Shown: positions 14,792-20,193 of the stretch, piece by piece
Layout: the number at the start of each line of letters is the position of its first letter
Position numbering within the stretch: the first letter of the stretch is position 1
Source of the DNA: a virus
Length of the DNA: 20,330 nt
Virus record (IMG/VR): IMGVR_UViG_3300032607_000113
Coordinates: 1-20,330 of that record
Strand: one strand, 5' to 3'
Notes under the pieces: generated by a model
The model's input: the letters and a program-made list of their open reading frames with translations, nothing else
What the model was told of the DNA's origin: nothing
The model's database searches: none
Translations under genes and position numbers: made by a program

Positions 14792-15168
14792 TAGTTCTTA
14801 TCCCAATCTTCGTCTACAGGTTGTTCTTCTGGAACCTGTCCATCTGGCTTTCCTAAAGTTGGTGCAATAGTTACTGCAACACCTGATTGATTTGCTTCAA
14901 CCTGTAGGTCTGCTGCTGTTTTAGAGTTAACATCAACTGCTGCAAATGCTGAGTTGATTTCGTCTAAGGAAAGTCTTCCATCATTCATGAAGCCACGAGC
15001 AAGTTTTTCAACAACTGCTGCCACTGCTGTAAGACCAGCGACTGTAACTGCGTTTACAAGCGTAATTCCAGCAATGGCTCCAGCACCAATAACTCCAAGA
15101 CCACTTGCAGCAAATACTGCAACGATTCGTAGGAGAATGTTCCCAAACATTCTAAATCCTTTTTTCAT
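14791..15168 (-). CDS. membrane protein upstream of endolysin, holin candidate
   Basis: With the start at 15168 the protein has 125 residues. Two hydrophobic helices (about 11-35 and 38-55, Ala/Gly/Val-rich) are followed by an acidic soluble tail. The segment MNDGRLSLDEINSAF (about 61-75) looks like a partial EF-hand loop. Its place directly before the endolysin, with a one-base stop/start overlap, makes it a holin candidate alongside the 93-residue protein. The start is not certain: 15168 has AAGGAG ten bases upstream, while an ATG at 15150 has AAAGGA six bases upstream and would begin one base after the upstream small gene's stop. An even earlier start at 15240 exists but has no ribosome site and overlaps that small gene. 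Confidence 0.7.
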   Translation of the reverse strand: MKKGFRMFGNILLRIVAVFAASGLGVIGAGAIAGITLVNAVTVAGLTAVAAVVEKLARGFMNDGRLSLDEINSAFAAVDVNSKTAADLQVEANQSGVAVTIAPTLGKPDGQVPEEQPVDEDWDKN

Positions 15169-15325
15169 TTTCAAATGACTCCTTAATCGCATTACGCTTC
15201 TTACTGGTTCTATCTCGATTACGATTAGTGCGACGGTCATTAAAAATAGCGGTTTGTTGATTCAGTTTATAGTTTCCAGGTGCACCAGCAGTTATATCAA
15301 CGGTAGTTGGTTTCTTCTTTGGCAC
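15152..15325 (-). CDS. small basic protein, 57 residues
   Basis: A GTG-initiated open frame runs from just after the Ntn hydrolase gene to the start of the membrane protein gene, filling an otherwise empty 150-base gap. The product begins VPKKKPTTVDITAGAPGNY and continues with a strongly basic part (NDRRTNRNRDRTSKKRN). The start is inferred: it lies 18 bases beyond the Ntn hydrolase stop, with a TAG immediately before it in frame and only a weak GTAGG-like ribosome site. It ends one base before the alternative ATG at 15150 of the membrane gene, consistent with tight operon packing. No family is recognised. Confidence 0.6.
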   Translation of the reverse strand: MPKKKPTTVDITAGAPGNYKLNQQTAIFNDRRTNRNRDRTSKKRNAIKESFENEKRI

Positions 15326-15343
15326 CTACAAATTGTAAAGCGT

Positions 15344-15889
15344 TTATTCGTATTTGTACTGCTCTTTTTTAATAAAGGGTCCAGAGGTGTAGGCATCTTG
15401 TGAAGCAGCAATCTTTAGAGCCTCTAACGGGGTTGCACCAGCCAATATTGCTCCTACTGCGTACTTGGCTCCAGAACCCACTGCGTAGATGCCATCGTCT
15501 CTGAGTCCTACAGACAAATCATCTTCAACGCTAAATAAGGTTCCCGCCACAGAAATTATGAAAGAGAACCTGGATTCACCATCTGTGCTCTCTTGCTCAA
15601 AACTAAAGCCATTATCGGTTAAACACTTACGCAAAGAGGGAACTACCTTTGCAATCATAAAATGATAAGGGTCTCGCAAGTCTCTTGCGGTAGGTGTTGG
15701 TGGGTCCCAGATGTGTTGTGCTACATCGCAAGGCATAGCCTCACCAGAACCAGCAATTAAAAACTCTCCACGCTTTGAAACTTTAACCATCTTAGAGTGG
15801 TTGTACTTACGTCCGTCACTACCAGTGGTTTGGTTATCGCAAAAGATGATGCTTTTTTCGTCATGCTGAACACCAACGATAGTAGTCAT
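15344..15889 (-). CDS. HslV/proteasome-beta-like Ntn hydrolase
   Basis: The 181-residue protein has the pattern of T1-family N-terminal nucleophile peptidases (proteasome beta, HslV). After removal of Met it begins TTIVGVQ, as HslV does, giving Thr1. The next conserved residues follow: Asp17 in IIFCDNQT and Lys32 in HSKMVKV, matching the Thr1/Asp17/Lys33 set, with a one-residue shift in the last. The C-terminal half has YAVGSGAKYAVGAILAG and then LEALKIAASQDAYTSG, the usual HslV/beta-subunit layout. No partner ATPase (HslU, Mpa) is in the window. A self-processing, virion or host-targeting protease is possible; assembly into a ring is inferred from the family. AAGGGA precedes the ATG. It lies in the same operon as the lysis genes. 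Confidence 0.9.
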   Translation of the reverse strand: MTTIVGVQHDEKSIIFCDNQTTGSDGRKYNHSKMVKVSKRGEFLIAGSGEAMPCDVAQHIWDPPTPTARDLRDPYHFMIAKVVPSLRKCLTDNGFSFEQESTDGESRFSFIISVAGTLFSVEDDLSVGLRDDGIYAVGSGAKYAVGAILAGATPLEALKIAASQDAYTSGPFIKKEQYKYE

Positions 15890-15910
15890 TTTTTCCCTTA
15901 GATTGGAGGA

Positions 15911-15938
15911 GGGTTAGAGATAAGTTTACCTCTAACCC
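15911..15938 (-). other. stem-loop in leader of the Ntn hydrolase gene
   Basis: GGGTTAGAG at 15911-15919 pairs perfectly with CTCTAACCC at 15930-15938, with a ten-base loop and further partial pairing outward. It lies between the 89-residue gene and the Ntn hydrolase start. The minus strand shows no T-run after the stem, so it may be an RNA-structural element rather than a terminator. The region also holds TTTTTATA, but no clear promoter pair is seen. Confidence 0.4.
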
Positions 15939-15960
15939 CCCTGTATAAAAAGGCTGAGTT

Positions 15961-16230
15961 TTAGCCCTTATAAGTTAAAGAACCTGCAAAAGCCGTTGGT
16001 TTCTGCAATTCATTAAGTTTGGTTGGTTCCATCTTTACACTCTTACGAGGGGTGTTTGCTTGAACTTCTGCTTTTAGCCAGCGTTTTGCAGCAGATGCGT
16101 TTTTCCAAGCAGATAAGGCTGTTACAACGTTATCGTCCTGGTCATTAGTTAATGTCCAAGTAGCAAGCCATGCTCCACCTTTTTCTGCGTTAAGCAAAAG
16201 GGTTGCTTTGAACTGATTATTTTTCTTCAC
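15961..16230 (-). CDS. hypothetical protein, small
   Basis: The 89-residue protein has a beta-rich front (FKATLLLNAEKGGAWLATWT) followed by a helical, basic segment (AWKNASAAKRWLKAEVQ) and a short tail. GTG is the start, with AAGGAG five bases before. It is the first minus-strand gene leftward from the divergent junction at 16231-16283, so it heads the transcript that continues to the Ntn hydrolase. The pattern of Trp and Ala with Lys recalls small DNA- or RNA-binding proteins, but no family is recognised. Confidence 0.65.
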   Translation of the reverse strand: MKKNNQFKATLLLNAEKGGAWLATWTLTNDQDDNVVTALSAWKNASAAKRWLKAEVQANTPRKSVKMEPTKLNELQKPTAFAGSLTYKG

Positions 16231-16265
16231 GGATTCTCCTTAGTTTGCGAAGTTATTGCCTACCT

Positions 16266-16277
16266 TATCATTAGAAT
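16266..16277 (+). promoter_or_regulatory. -10 element(s) for the plus-strand pair, leaderless
   Basis: TAGAAT at 16272-16277 ends exactly six bases before the ATG at 16284, the same spacing as in the lipoprotein promoter, so transcription would begin at the start codon. An overlapping TATCAT at 16266-16271 is the alternative; TTGCGA at 16245-16250 could serve as its -35 at a short 15-base spacing. No ribosome site precedes the ATG. The other strand of this 53-base region must hold the control signals for the leftward gene. Confidence 0.55.
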
Positions 16278-16283
16278 GCGGGC

Positions 16284-16490
16284 ATGGCGTTAAAAGACAT
16301 AGATTTTCGCGGAATTCCCACACATGAGTGCCCTGTGTGCCAGTCACGCCTATTCAAGGTCTTTGCGATGTTTGAGGATTACGACATAGCCCTATGGGGC
16401 GTAGATGCTGAGTGTGCCGAATGCAATGCCCTGGTCACGGTTCCATGCCCAGTTGACTCCCCAGAGTACAAGGTGATGAATGAAGATTAA
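16284..16490 (+). CDS. small zinc-ribbon protein, plus strand
   Basis: The 68-residue protein has Cys16-X2-Cys19 in HECPVCQSRLFK and Cys44-X2-Cys47 in DAECAECNALV, plus Cys55, forming a zinc ribbon of the rubredoxin-knuckle type. There is no membrane segment. It is one of the only two genes on this strand and would be read from its own leaderless promoter. Its end overlaps the start of the next gene by 11 bases, so the two form a small operon. Small proteins of this layout are frequent in aquatic phages; function unknown. Confidence 0.75.
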   Translation: MALKDIDFRGIPTHECPVCQSRLFKVFAMFEDYDIALWGVDAECAECNALVTVPCPVDSPEYKVMNED

Positions 16491-16764
16491 TGAGATTCCA
16501 CAAGTTACCCAACAGTTGTTCACGAAGGCTTATTGGACAAAGGTAAACATTATTGAGTTTTGGGCATTTAGTACAAAACTTGTCATCATCATTCCAGGAC
16601 TTCTTTTTGGTATTCAGTTCTGGTGGTTATACCTATTTGCCTTGGCTTCTAGCCTTGCATTAATTTTGACATCAACAATTAAAACACTTCCCACCATTAT
16701 TTACTTTAACGTTGTGTGGTGTTGCTTGGCTACGACTGCAATTTTGAAGCACTTCCTGGGTTAA
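16480..16764 (+). CDS. small membrane protein, plus strand
   Basis: The 94-residue protein is dominated by hydrophobic segments: about 25-48 (FWAFSTKLVIIIPGLLFG), 49-63 and 72-90, giving two or three membrane helices. It has no signal peptide or lipobox. AAGGTGA lies four bases before the ATG. It overlaps the preceding zinc-ribbon gene, so a shared membrane-linked function is plausible. Its 3' end overlaps the end of the oppositely oriented halogenase gene by 35 bases. Family unknown. Confidence 0.7.
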   Translation: MKINEIPQVTQQLFTKAYWTKVNIIEFWAFSTKLVIIIPGLLFGIQFWWLYLFALASSLALILTSTIKTLPTIIYFNVVWCCLATTAILKHFLG

Positions 16765-18226
16765 TTAAAAATTCTGGGTAATCCGTAATGTTATAAAACG
16801 GAGGATAGTCAAAGTAGCGTTTAAAATCTAGCGATGCTTGCTCTAACTTACCGTGACGTATAAGTTCTGCTTTAGCAACTTCTGGGTTAAGTTTTCCGAT
16901 ACCAGCAAGAACCCAATTCCATAATGGTGCTGATGTTCCTAAATAGTTTTGGTAGTACAAATAACTTGGAATATGGGTTTTGCAGTGTTCAAGCAAATCA
17001 GAAACAAAAGGAGTTAACGTTTCTCCTGTTTTAATGTATCTCCAAAACTCTGAGTCTTCCCTACCTCCTTGATAGTGAAGAACAATAAAGTCCTTAAAGT
17101 CATCAAACATGTTATTCATTTTTTTGTTAAATCGTTTTGCAGCCACTGGATTCATCGTGGACTCTTTATCTTCAGTTAAGAACTGAAAGATAAACTCTAA
17201 TAATTGAATGATGGTGGCATGAATAGAGGTAGCCTCTAATGGCTCAAGAAATGAACCAGCAAGACCAGTAGACAAACAGTTCTTAACCCAAAGGTTACCT
17301 GCACGTCCACCCTCAAACTTAATGTTTTTAATGGGGGTAATGCTGTGCCCTAACTTTTTCTCAATCTCTTGCTGTGCTTGGTCTTCAGTAAGGAACTCAC
17401 TGCTATACACGTAACCGTGTCCCATTCGGGTCTGTAAAGGAATACTCCACATCCATCCAGAAGACATAGCGGTTGCTTTTGTAAGTTGCTCAATTTTTTC
17501 GTTTTCGTCCATTTTGTAATCAACAATAAAAGGCATTGCTCTATCAGCAGGTAGGTTCTTTTTGTAGGACACCCATTTAGAACCAAGTTCTTTAGACAGC
17601 ACTCTTGCAAAGCCAGTGCAATCAATAAAGAAGTCTGCTTCTAGCGTTTGCCCATTGCTCAAGTTAAGGCTTTCAATTTCACCTTGTTGATTGAGGTTTA
17701 CCTTGTTAATTACAGCGTCAACTTTTTTAACGCCCTTATCCTCTTTCATAAGAAGATACTCAAAGTATTTTCCTACCTTATGCCCATCAAAGTGAAACCC
17801 AAACTCTCTTAGGGGAGCCTTACCGTGGTAATACCCCAAACCAATAGTAGAAGCCAAAGAGATGTGTTCTGTTGGGTAGTTAATCAAAGTGTGGTGAAAT
17901 TGATAGTCGGGGATGTCTGATGCGGTGTTTGAGCCATTTAAAGGTGCAAAGTAGTCCTTGTTAGTTGGAGACCAACCTTCATGCTTGATTCCGTACTTAA
18001 TAGTGGAGTCTGTGCGAACCATGAACTCTTCAATACTTGCACCGCCTTTTACAAGGCTGTCTGTAATTAAATGATAAAAGAGACCACTAGAGCCTTCACC
18101 AGCACCAATGATGCCAATTTCAGAAGACTCGATAAGGGTTATTTGATGAACGCCTTTATGGGCATTTGCAATTAGATAAGCAGCAACCCAACCCGCAGTT
18201 CCGCCACCAGCAATAACAATTTTCAT
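16730..18226 (-). CDS. flavin-dependent tryptophan-halogenase family protein
   Basis: The 498-residue protein has the full motif set of FAD-dependent halogenases (PrnA/RebH type). GGGTAGW at residues 7-13 is the dinucleotide-binding GxGxxG loop. A Lys at 77 in STIKYGIKHEGW aligns with the catalytic Lys79 of PrnA. WMWSIP at 258-263 is the WxWxIP motif that separates halogenases from monooxygenases. SFLEPLEATSIH at 325-336 matches the EPLES active-site segment. Length is normal, with no frameshift. These enzymes use FADH2, O2 and a halide to make HOX, which a Lys passes on to an aromatic substrate. No flavin reductase is present, so reduced flavin would come from the host. Cyanophages carry relatives, including VirX1, which iodinates small molecules. 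AAGGTG precedes the ATG. The substrate is unknown, and tryptophan should not be assumed. Confidence 0.93.
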   Translation of the reverse strand: MKIVIAGGGTAGWVAAYLIANAHKGVHQITLIESSEIGIIGAGEGSSGLFYHLITDSLVKGGASIEEFMVRTDSTIKYGIKHEGWSPTNKDYFAPLNGSNTASDIPDYQFHHTLINYPTEHISLASTIGLGYYHGKAPLREFGFHFDGHKVGKYFEYLLMKEDKGVKKVDAVINKVNLNQQGEIESLNLSNGQTLEADFFIDCTGFARVLSKELGSKWVSYKKNLPADRAMPFIVDYKMDENEKIEQLTKATAMSSGWMWSIPLQTRMGHGYVYSSEFLTEDQAQQEIEKKLGHSITPIKNIKFEGGRAGNLWVKNCLSTGLAGSFLEPLEATSIHATIIQLLEFIFQFLTEDKESTMNPVAAKRFNKKMNNMFDDFKDFIVLHYQGGREDSEFWRYIKTGETLTPFVSDLLEHCKTHIPSYLYYQNYLGTSAPLWNWVLAGIGKLNPEVAKAELIRHGKLEQASLDFKRYFDYPPFYNITDYPEFLINPGSASKLQS

Positions 18227-18277
18227 AAATACACCTTAACAGAAAAAAGGAACAGTTTTACGACATGCTCAGGTCCC

Positions 18278-18294
18278 CAGCCAACTGTGGGCTG
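18278..18294 (-). other. short hairpin in halogenase leader
   Basis: CAGCC at 18278-18282 pairs with GGCTG at 18290-18294 around a seven-base loop, in the 72-base gap between the ADP-ribosyltransferase stop and the halogenase start. On the minus strand a CCTTTTTTCTG run lies about 26 bases further on, too far for a classic terminator. It may attenuate read-through into the halogenase. Confidence 0.3.
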
Positions 18295-18298
18295 ACGA

Positions 18299-18718
18299 TT
18301 AAATGCGTCTTCCGCCGTCTCTACCGTTTTTAACGTAAGACTCTTTACTTGGGTCAAACTCAGGGAAACTTCTTTTAATTGCTCTGTGGTTATCTTCTTG
18401 TCCAAGTACTGAGGCTACTTGATGCTTAACTTTAAATTGACTACCAACAAAGATGGTTTTTTCTTCCGTAGGGTGTGGTTTGTATTCATCCATAGGCTCT
18501 ACTTCATAAACGTTACCGTGGTGTACGGGATACTCTCCACCAGGGTTTACACCAAAACCAGTACGTGCTCTCTCATGAGCATGAGCAAGAGCGTAGTTTA
18601 AATCAGTTGTAGCCCACGCTGTGCCGTGTTCTGTTCTCGGTTTAATGATGTCGCCAGGTTTAAGTGTCTCAATAGTCCCGTGGAACATTTGATGCGAGAG
18701 ATTATCGTGAGCACTCAT
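18299..18718 (-). CDS. Arr-like ADP-ribosyltransferase
   Basis: The 139-residue protein matches the small Arr (rifampin ADP-ribosyltransferase) fold. MFHGT at residues 11-15 gives the NAD-binding His13, and LKPGDIIKP follows as in Arr. AWATTDLNYALAHA (34-47) supplies Tyr42, 29 residues further, close to the His19-Tyr49 spacing of the Mycobacterium enzyme. GNVYEVEPMDEY (69-79) contains Asp77/Glu78, candidates for the third residue. After this the sequence departs from Arr, with FVGSQFKVKHQVASVLG and a basic tail. Phage relatives may modify host proteins rather than rifampin; the target is unknown. The ATG overlaps the stop of the upstream zinc-finger gene (ATGA). It lies directly before the halogenase in the transcript. 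Confidence 0.7.
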   Translation of the reverse strand: MSAHDNLSHQMFHGTIETLKPGDIIKPRTEHGTAWATTDLNYALAHAHERARTGFGVNPGGEYPVHHGNVYEVEPMDEYKPHPTEEKTIFVGSQFKVKHQVASVLGQEDNHRAIKRSFPEFDPSKESYVKNGRDGGRRI

Positions 18719-18927
18719 GCGTTGGTCTTCTCACATACGCACTTGCAGTTGTCGTCAAAGCAGCATGAACTGTCATACAACTCATGGTCGCATTTGATGC
18801 ACTTTGCCATTAAACGTTCCTTTGCCTTGTCGTGGTGCTTGATTTCGCACCCACGTGCAAGGTCTGGAACAACGTACTGTTTTCCACAGACTTTGCATTT
18901 CCACGCTTCATAACGAGAATCCTGCAC
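18715..18927 (-). CDS. Cys-rich zinc-finger protein
   Basis: The 70-residue protein has Cys11-X2-Cys14-X12-Cys27-X3-His31, a classical finger spacing with Cys in place of the first His, within WKCKVCGKQYVVPDLARG. A second cluster follows: Cys43-X2-Cys46, Cys55-Cys56, and Cys61/63/65 in DNCKCVCEK. It therefore may bind two or more zinc ions. GTG is the start, eight bases after the stop of the 32-residue finger gene, without a ribosome site; TAATTT just upstream may be a -10 for a leaderless mRNA. Its stop overlaps the ADP-ribosyltransferase start by four bases. Role unknown, probably nucleic acid or protein binding. Confidence 0.7.
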   Translation of the reverse strand: MQDSRYEAWKCKVCGKQYVVPDLARGCEIKHHDKAKERLMAKCIKCDHELYDSSCCFDDNCKCVCEKTNA

Positions 18928-18935
18928 AGATTAAA

Positions 18936-19034
18936 TTATGCACCGCCCGATGACTTATGTCTGGCTTTGCAATAACTCATTAAATGGGCAAAGGAATACT
19001 TCTTACCGCAGGTACAGGTGAACTGATTGGTCAC
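18936..19034 (-). CDS. 32-residue single zinc-finger protein
   Basis: A GTG at 19034 opens a 32-codon frame beginning MTNQFTCTCGKKYSFAHLMS. It encodes Cys7-X-Cys9-X12-Cys22-X3-His26, the same X12/X3 spacing and the same Cys-for-His swap as the following gene. Its start overlaps the stop of the preceding gene by four bases (GTGA), the usual coupled junction here, and it fills an otherwise empty 100-base gap. The whole protein is essentially one finger plus a short basic tail. It has no ribosome site of note. I take it as real because of the junction and motif together. Confidence 0.65.
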   Translation of the reverse strand: MTNQFTCTCGKKYSFAHLMSYCKARHKSSGGA

Positions 19035-19255
19035 GAGTTCCACAACTTCTCTTCAAGGGCCAGGATTGCTTCCATATCAAGAGGAGCCTTTAACTTCTTT
19101 TTAGCGGTGTCCCACTTCTTATCTAAGGACTGATGATACGGGGACTTAGAGTGCAGTGGTCTTTGGTCGTCCCATTGAGACTTCTTGTTGAGATGCTTGT
19201 TAGTCATCTGGGACTGCTCTTTGTTATATGAGTTCTTTACTGCTACAGCGTTCAT
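19031..19255 (-). CDS. small Lys-rich hypothetical protein
   Basis: The 74-residue protein is hydrophilic, rich in Lys, Gln, Ser and Asn, with a helical C-terminal half (WDTAKKKLKAPLDMEAILAL, then EEKLWNS). There are no Cys residues, in contrast with its neighbours. The ATG abuts the stop of the DUF5679-like gene with no gap and AAAGG lies about eight bases before. Its stop overlaps the next small gene. A second ATG at residue 17 is possible. No family recognised. Confidence 0.65.
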   Translation of the reverse strand: MNAVAVKNSYNKEQSQMTNKHLNKKSQWDDQRPLHSKSPYHQSLDKKWDTAKKKLKAPLDMEAILALEEKLWNS

Positions 19256-19540
19256 TTATACTGCCTTTCCTAGTATTCGATTTACTTTGGTGTTACAACG
19301 TGGACAGTTTCCCTGTGCCATACGGCGACCTGAGTCAGAGGTGCGAACAACTCCAGTGAACTCTACATTCTCCTTGCAGATAACACAGTAGGCACTTCCA
19401 CTCCAAGGACCACTATGGCGAGCAGTCTCTATAGCCATCTCTCGACGTTCGACCTCTGCTATTGGATTGTGGACTTCACAAGTCTTCATACAGGTGCATT
19501 TTGGTGGATTAAGTTTCTTCCATAATTTATGAATGTCCAA
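19256..19540 (-). CDS. DUF5679-like double zinc-binding protein
   Basis: The 94-residue protein has a small Cys cluster at the front (Cys15-X-Cys17-X3-Cys21, in PPKCTCMKTC) and a zinc-ribbon C-terminus: Cys52-X2-Cys55 in AYCVICKENVEF and Cys79-X2-Cys82 in GNCPRCNTKVNRIL. The second half follows the DUF5679 pattern (AYCVKCK..., then KG.CP.CGTK..RI), a family of short nucleic acid-associated proteins in bacteria, archaea and phages, known here only from memory. The start is TTG, with GGAG ten bases upstream. Its first 14 bases overlap the end of the tiny Cys-rich gene before it. Confidence 0.72.
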   Translation of the reverse strand: MDIHKLWKKLNPPKCTCMKTCEVHNPIAEVERREMAIETARHSGPWSGSAYCVICKENVEFTGVVRTSDSGRRMAQGNCPRCNTKVNRILGKAV

Positions 19541-19616
19541 GGTGTTCCATCTCCTCTAGACAAGGGTCACAGTGGCACTCTTTGAAGTCTGTGGCGACAC
19601 TAGTCATCTCAGTCAT
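19527..19616 (-). CDS. 29-residue Cys-rich miniprotein
   Basis: This frame begins MTEMTSVATDFKECHCDPC and contains Cys14-X-Cys16-X2-Cys19 followed by two His residues in EHLGH, enough for one zinc site. It starts eight bases inside the end of the previous gene, at a junction (GATGACTGA around the stop) like the one between the next two genes, and both products begin MTEMT. The frame ends 14 bases inside the TTG-started DUF5679-like gene. It also fills a gap that otherwise has no gene. Real expression is unproven. Confidence 0.55.
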   Translation of the reverse strand: MTEMTSVATDFKECHCDPCLEEMEHLGHS

Positions 19617-19863
19617 CTGATAACTGCTTCATTACGGCTCTAATGGTTGGACAAGGCCATGTTCCATCATCGCCGTCACAACCCATGCACATACAAGGCT
19701 CGTTTATCAACTCAGGGGATTCATCGTGCTTTTCTCCTTTACAGGGAGAATGCAACGTTATTACGGCATGGAGAGCGTCACACACCTTGTCGTGGAATAG
19801 TTCGAAGTTCCAAAGACCTTCAACCAGTTTTACTTGTAAGTCTTCATAAGTCATTTCAGTCAT
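19609..19863 (-). CDS. Cys-rich small protein, paralogue family member
   Basis: The 84-residue protein has a helical front (LQVKLVEGLWNFELFHDKVC, then ALHAVITLHSP) and a Cys-rich back with Cys57-X-Cys59-X2-Cys62 and Cys71 in TWPCPTIRAVMKQL. The ALxAVxxLHxP and PCPTIxAI blocks recur in the two genes further right, so it is a diverged paralogue of them. It starts eight bases inside the previous gene; an ATG three codons later is the alternative. A zinc site is likely. Function unknown. Confidence 0.68.
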   Translation of the reverse strand: MTEMTYEDLQVKLVEGLWNFELFHDKVCDALHAVITLHSPCKGEKHDESPELINEPCMCMGCDGDDGTWPCPTIRAVMKQLSDD

Positions 19864-20005
19864 CTTTCCACTTAATCACAATCTCATAGCCCAAGTCATA
19901 GGCAGCCTCTTGAGCCTGAAGAAACGTTACCTTTTCAAACATCGCCCATGCTAACTCTTCAAGGCTTAATTCTTTTGGTGCTACCCAACGTTTGGCTTTA
20001 TTCAT
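19856..20005 (-). CDS. 49-residue hypothetical protein
   Basis: I start this gene at the ATG at 20005, because AAGGAGTTGGG lies directly upstream and the stop of the previous gene overlaps it (ATGA). An earlier in-frame start at 20065 would lie inside the previous gene and has no such site. The product has a basic front (MNKAKRWVAPKEL), then a helical acidic body (SLEELAWAMFEKVTFLQAQE) and ends in KWKDD. It has no Cys, and it sits between two Cys-rich paralogues. No family is recognised. Confidence 0.65.
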   Translation of the reverse strand: MNKAKRWVAPKELSLEELAWAMFEKVTFLQAQEAAYDLGYEIVIKWKDD

Positions 20006-20193
20006 CCCAACTCCTTCTCGATGGCTTGGATTGTTTCGCAAAGGTATTGGTTGCATACACCGCAATGGTTGAACTCGTCAGGCTTATGCAACTCCACTAC
20101 TGCACGAAGGGCAATAAATCCCCATTCATAAGGTCCATACTCAGCACCTTTGATACATAAATCAAGGTCTTTAAGCAACTCATCGTGTGTCAT
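20002..20193 (-). CDS. Cys-rich small protein, paralogue of its neighbours
   Basis: The 63-residue protein (ATG at 20193, just after AAGGAGTTGGG, overlapping the previous stop by four bases) has a helical front (HDELLKDLDLC, then FIALRAVVELHKPDE) and Cys44-X2-Cys47 with Cys52 in FNHCGVCNQYLCETI. The block AVVELHKPD and the ending ETIQAIEKELG also occur in the partial gene at the right edge, so the two arose by tandem duplication. A longer in-frame start at 20292 would run through the preceding gene and is rejected. A zinc site is likely; role unknown. Confidence 0.7.
   Translation of the reverse strand: MTHDELLKDLDLCIKGAEYGPYEWGFIALRAVVELHKPDEFNHCGVCNQYLCETIQAIEKELG
20003..20035. repeat. gene-junction repeat, copy 1
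   Basis: CATCCCAACTCCTTCTC followed by a GCTTGGATTGTT block spans the 3' end of one Cys-rich gene plus the ribosome site and ATG of the next. The same unit, with a few substitutions, recurs at 20191-20223. It shows that gene end and next-gene ribosome site duplicated together. Confidence 0.8.
20077..20100. repeat. 24-bp direct repeat, copy 1
   Basis: GTCAGGCTTATGCAACTCCA followed by CTAC occurs here and at 20307-20330, 230 bp apart. It encodes the shared AVVELHKPD block of two tandem paralogues, so it marks a recent duplication rather than an independent element. Confidence 0.85.

Noticed and set aside
18223-18405. 60-residue minus-strand frame whose stop overlaps the halogenase start
   Set aside because: Although the ATGA-like junction is tempting, it starts with TTG inside the ADP-ribosyltransferase gene, overlaps it by 107 bases, and has no ribosome site. 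Left out, but conservation in relatives would change this.
20006-20065. Upstream start at 20065 for the 49-residue gene
   Set aside because: The added residues lie inside the preceding coding region. The ATG at 20005 directly follows AAGGAGTTGGG.
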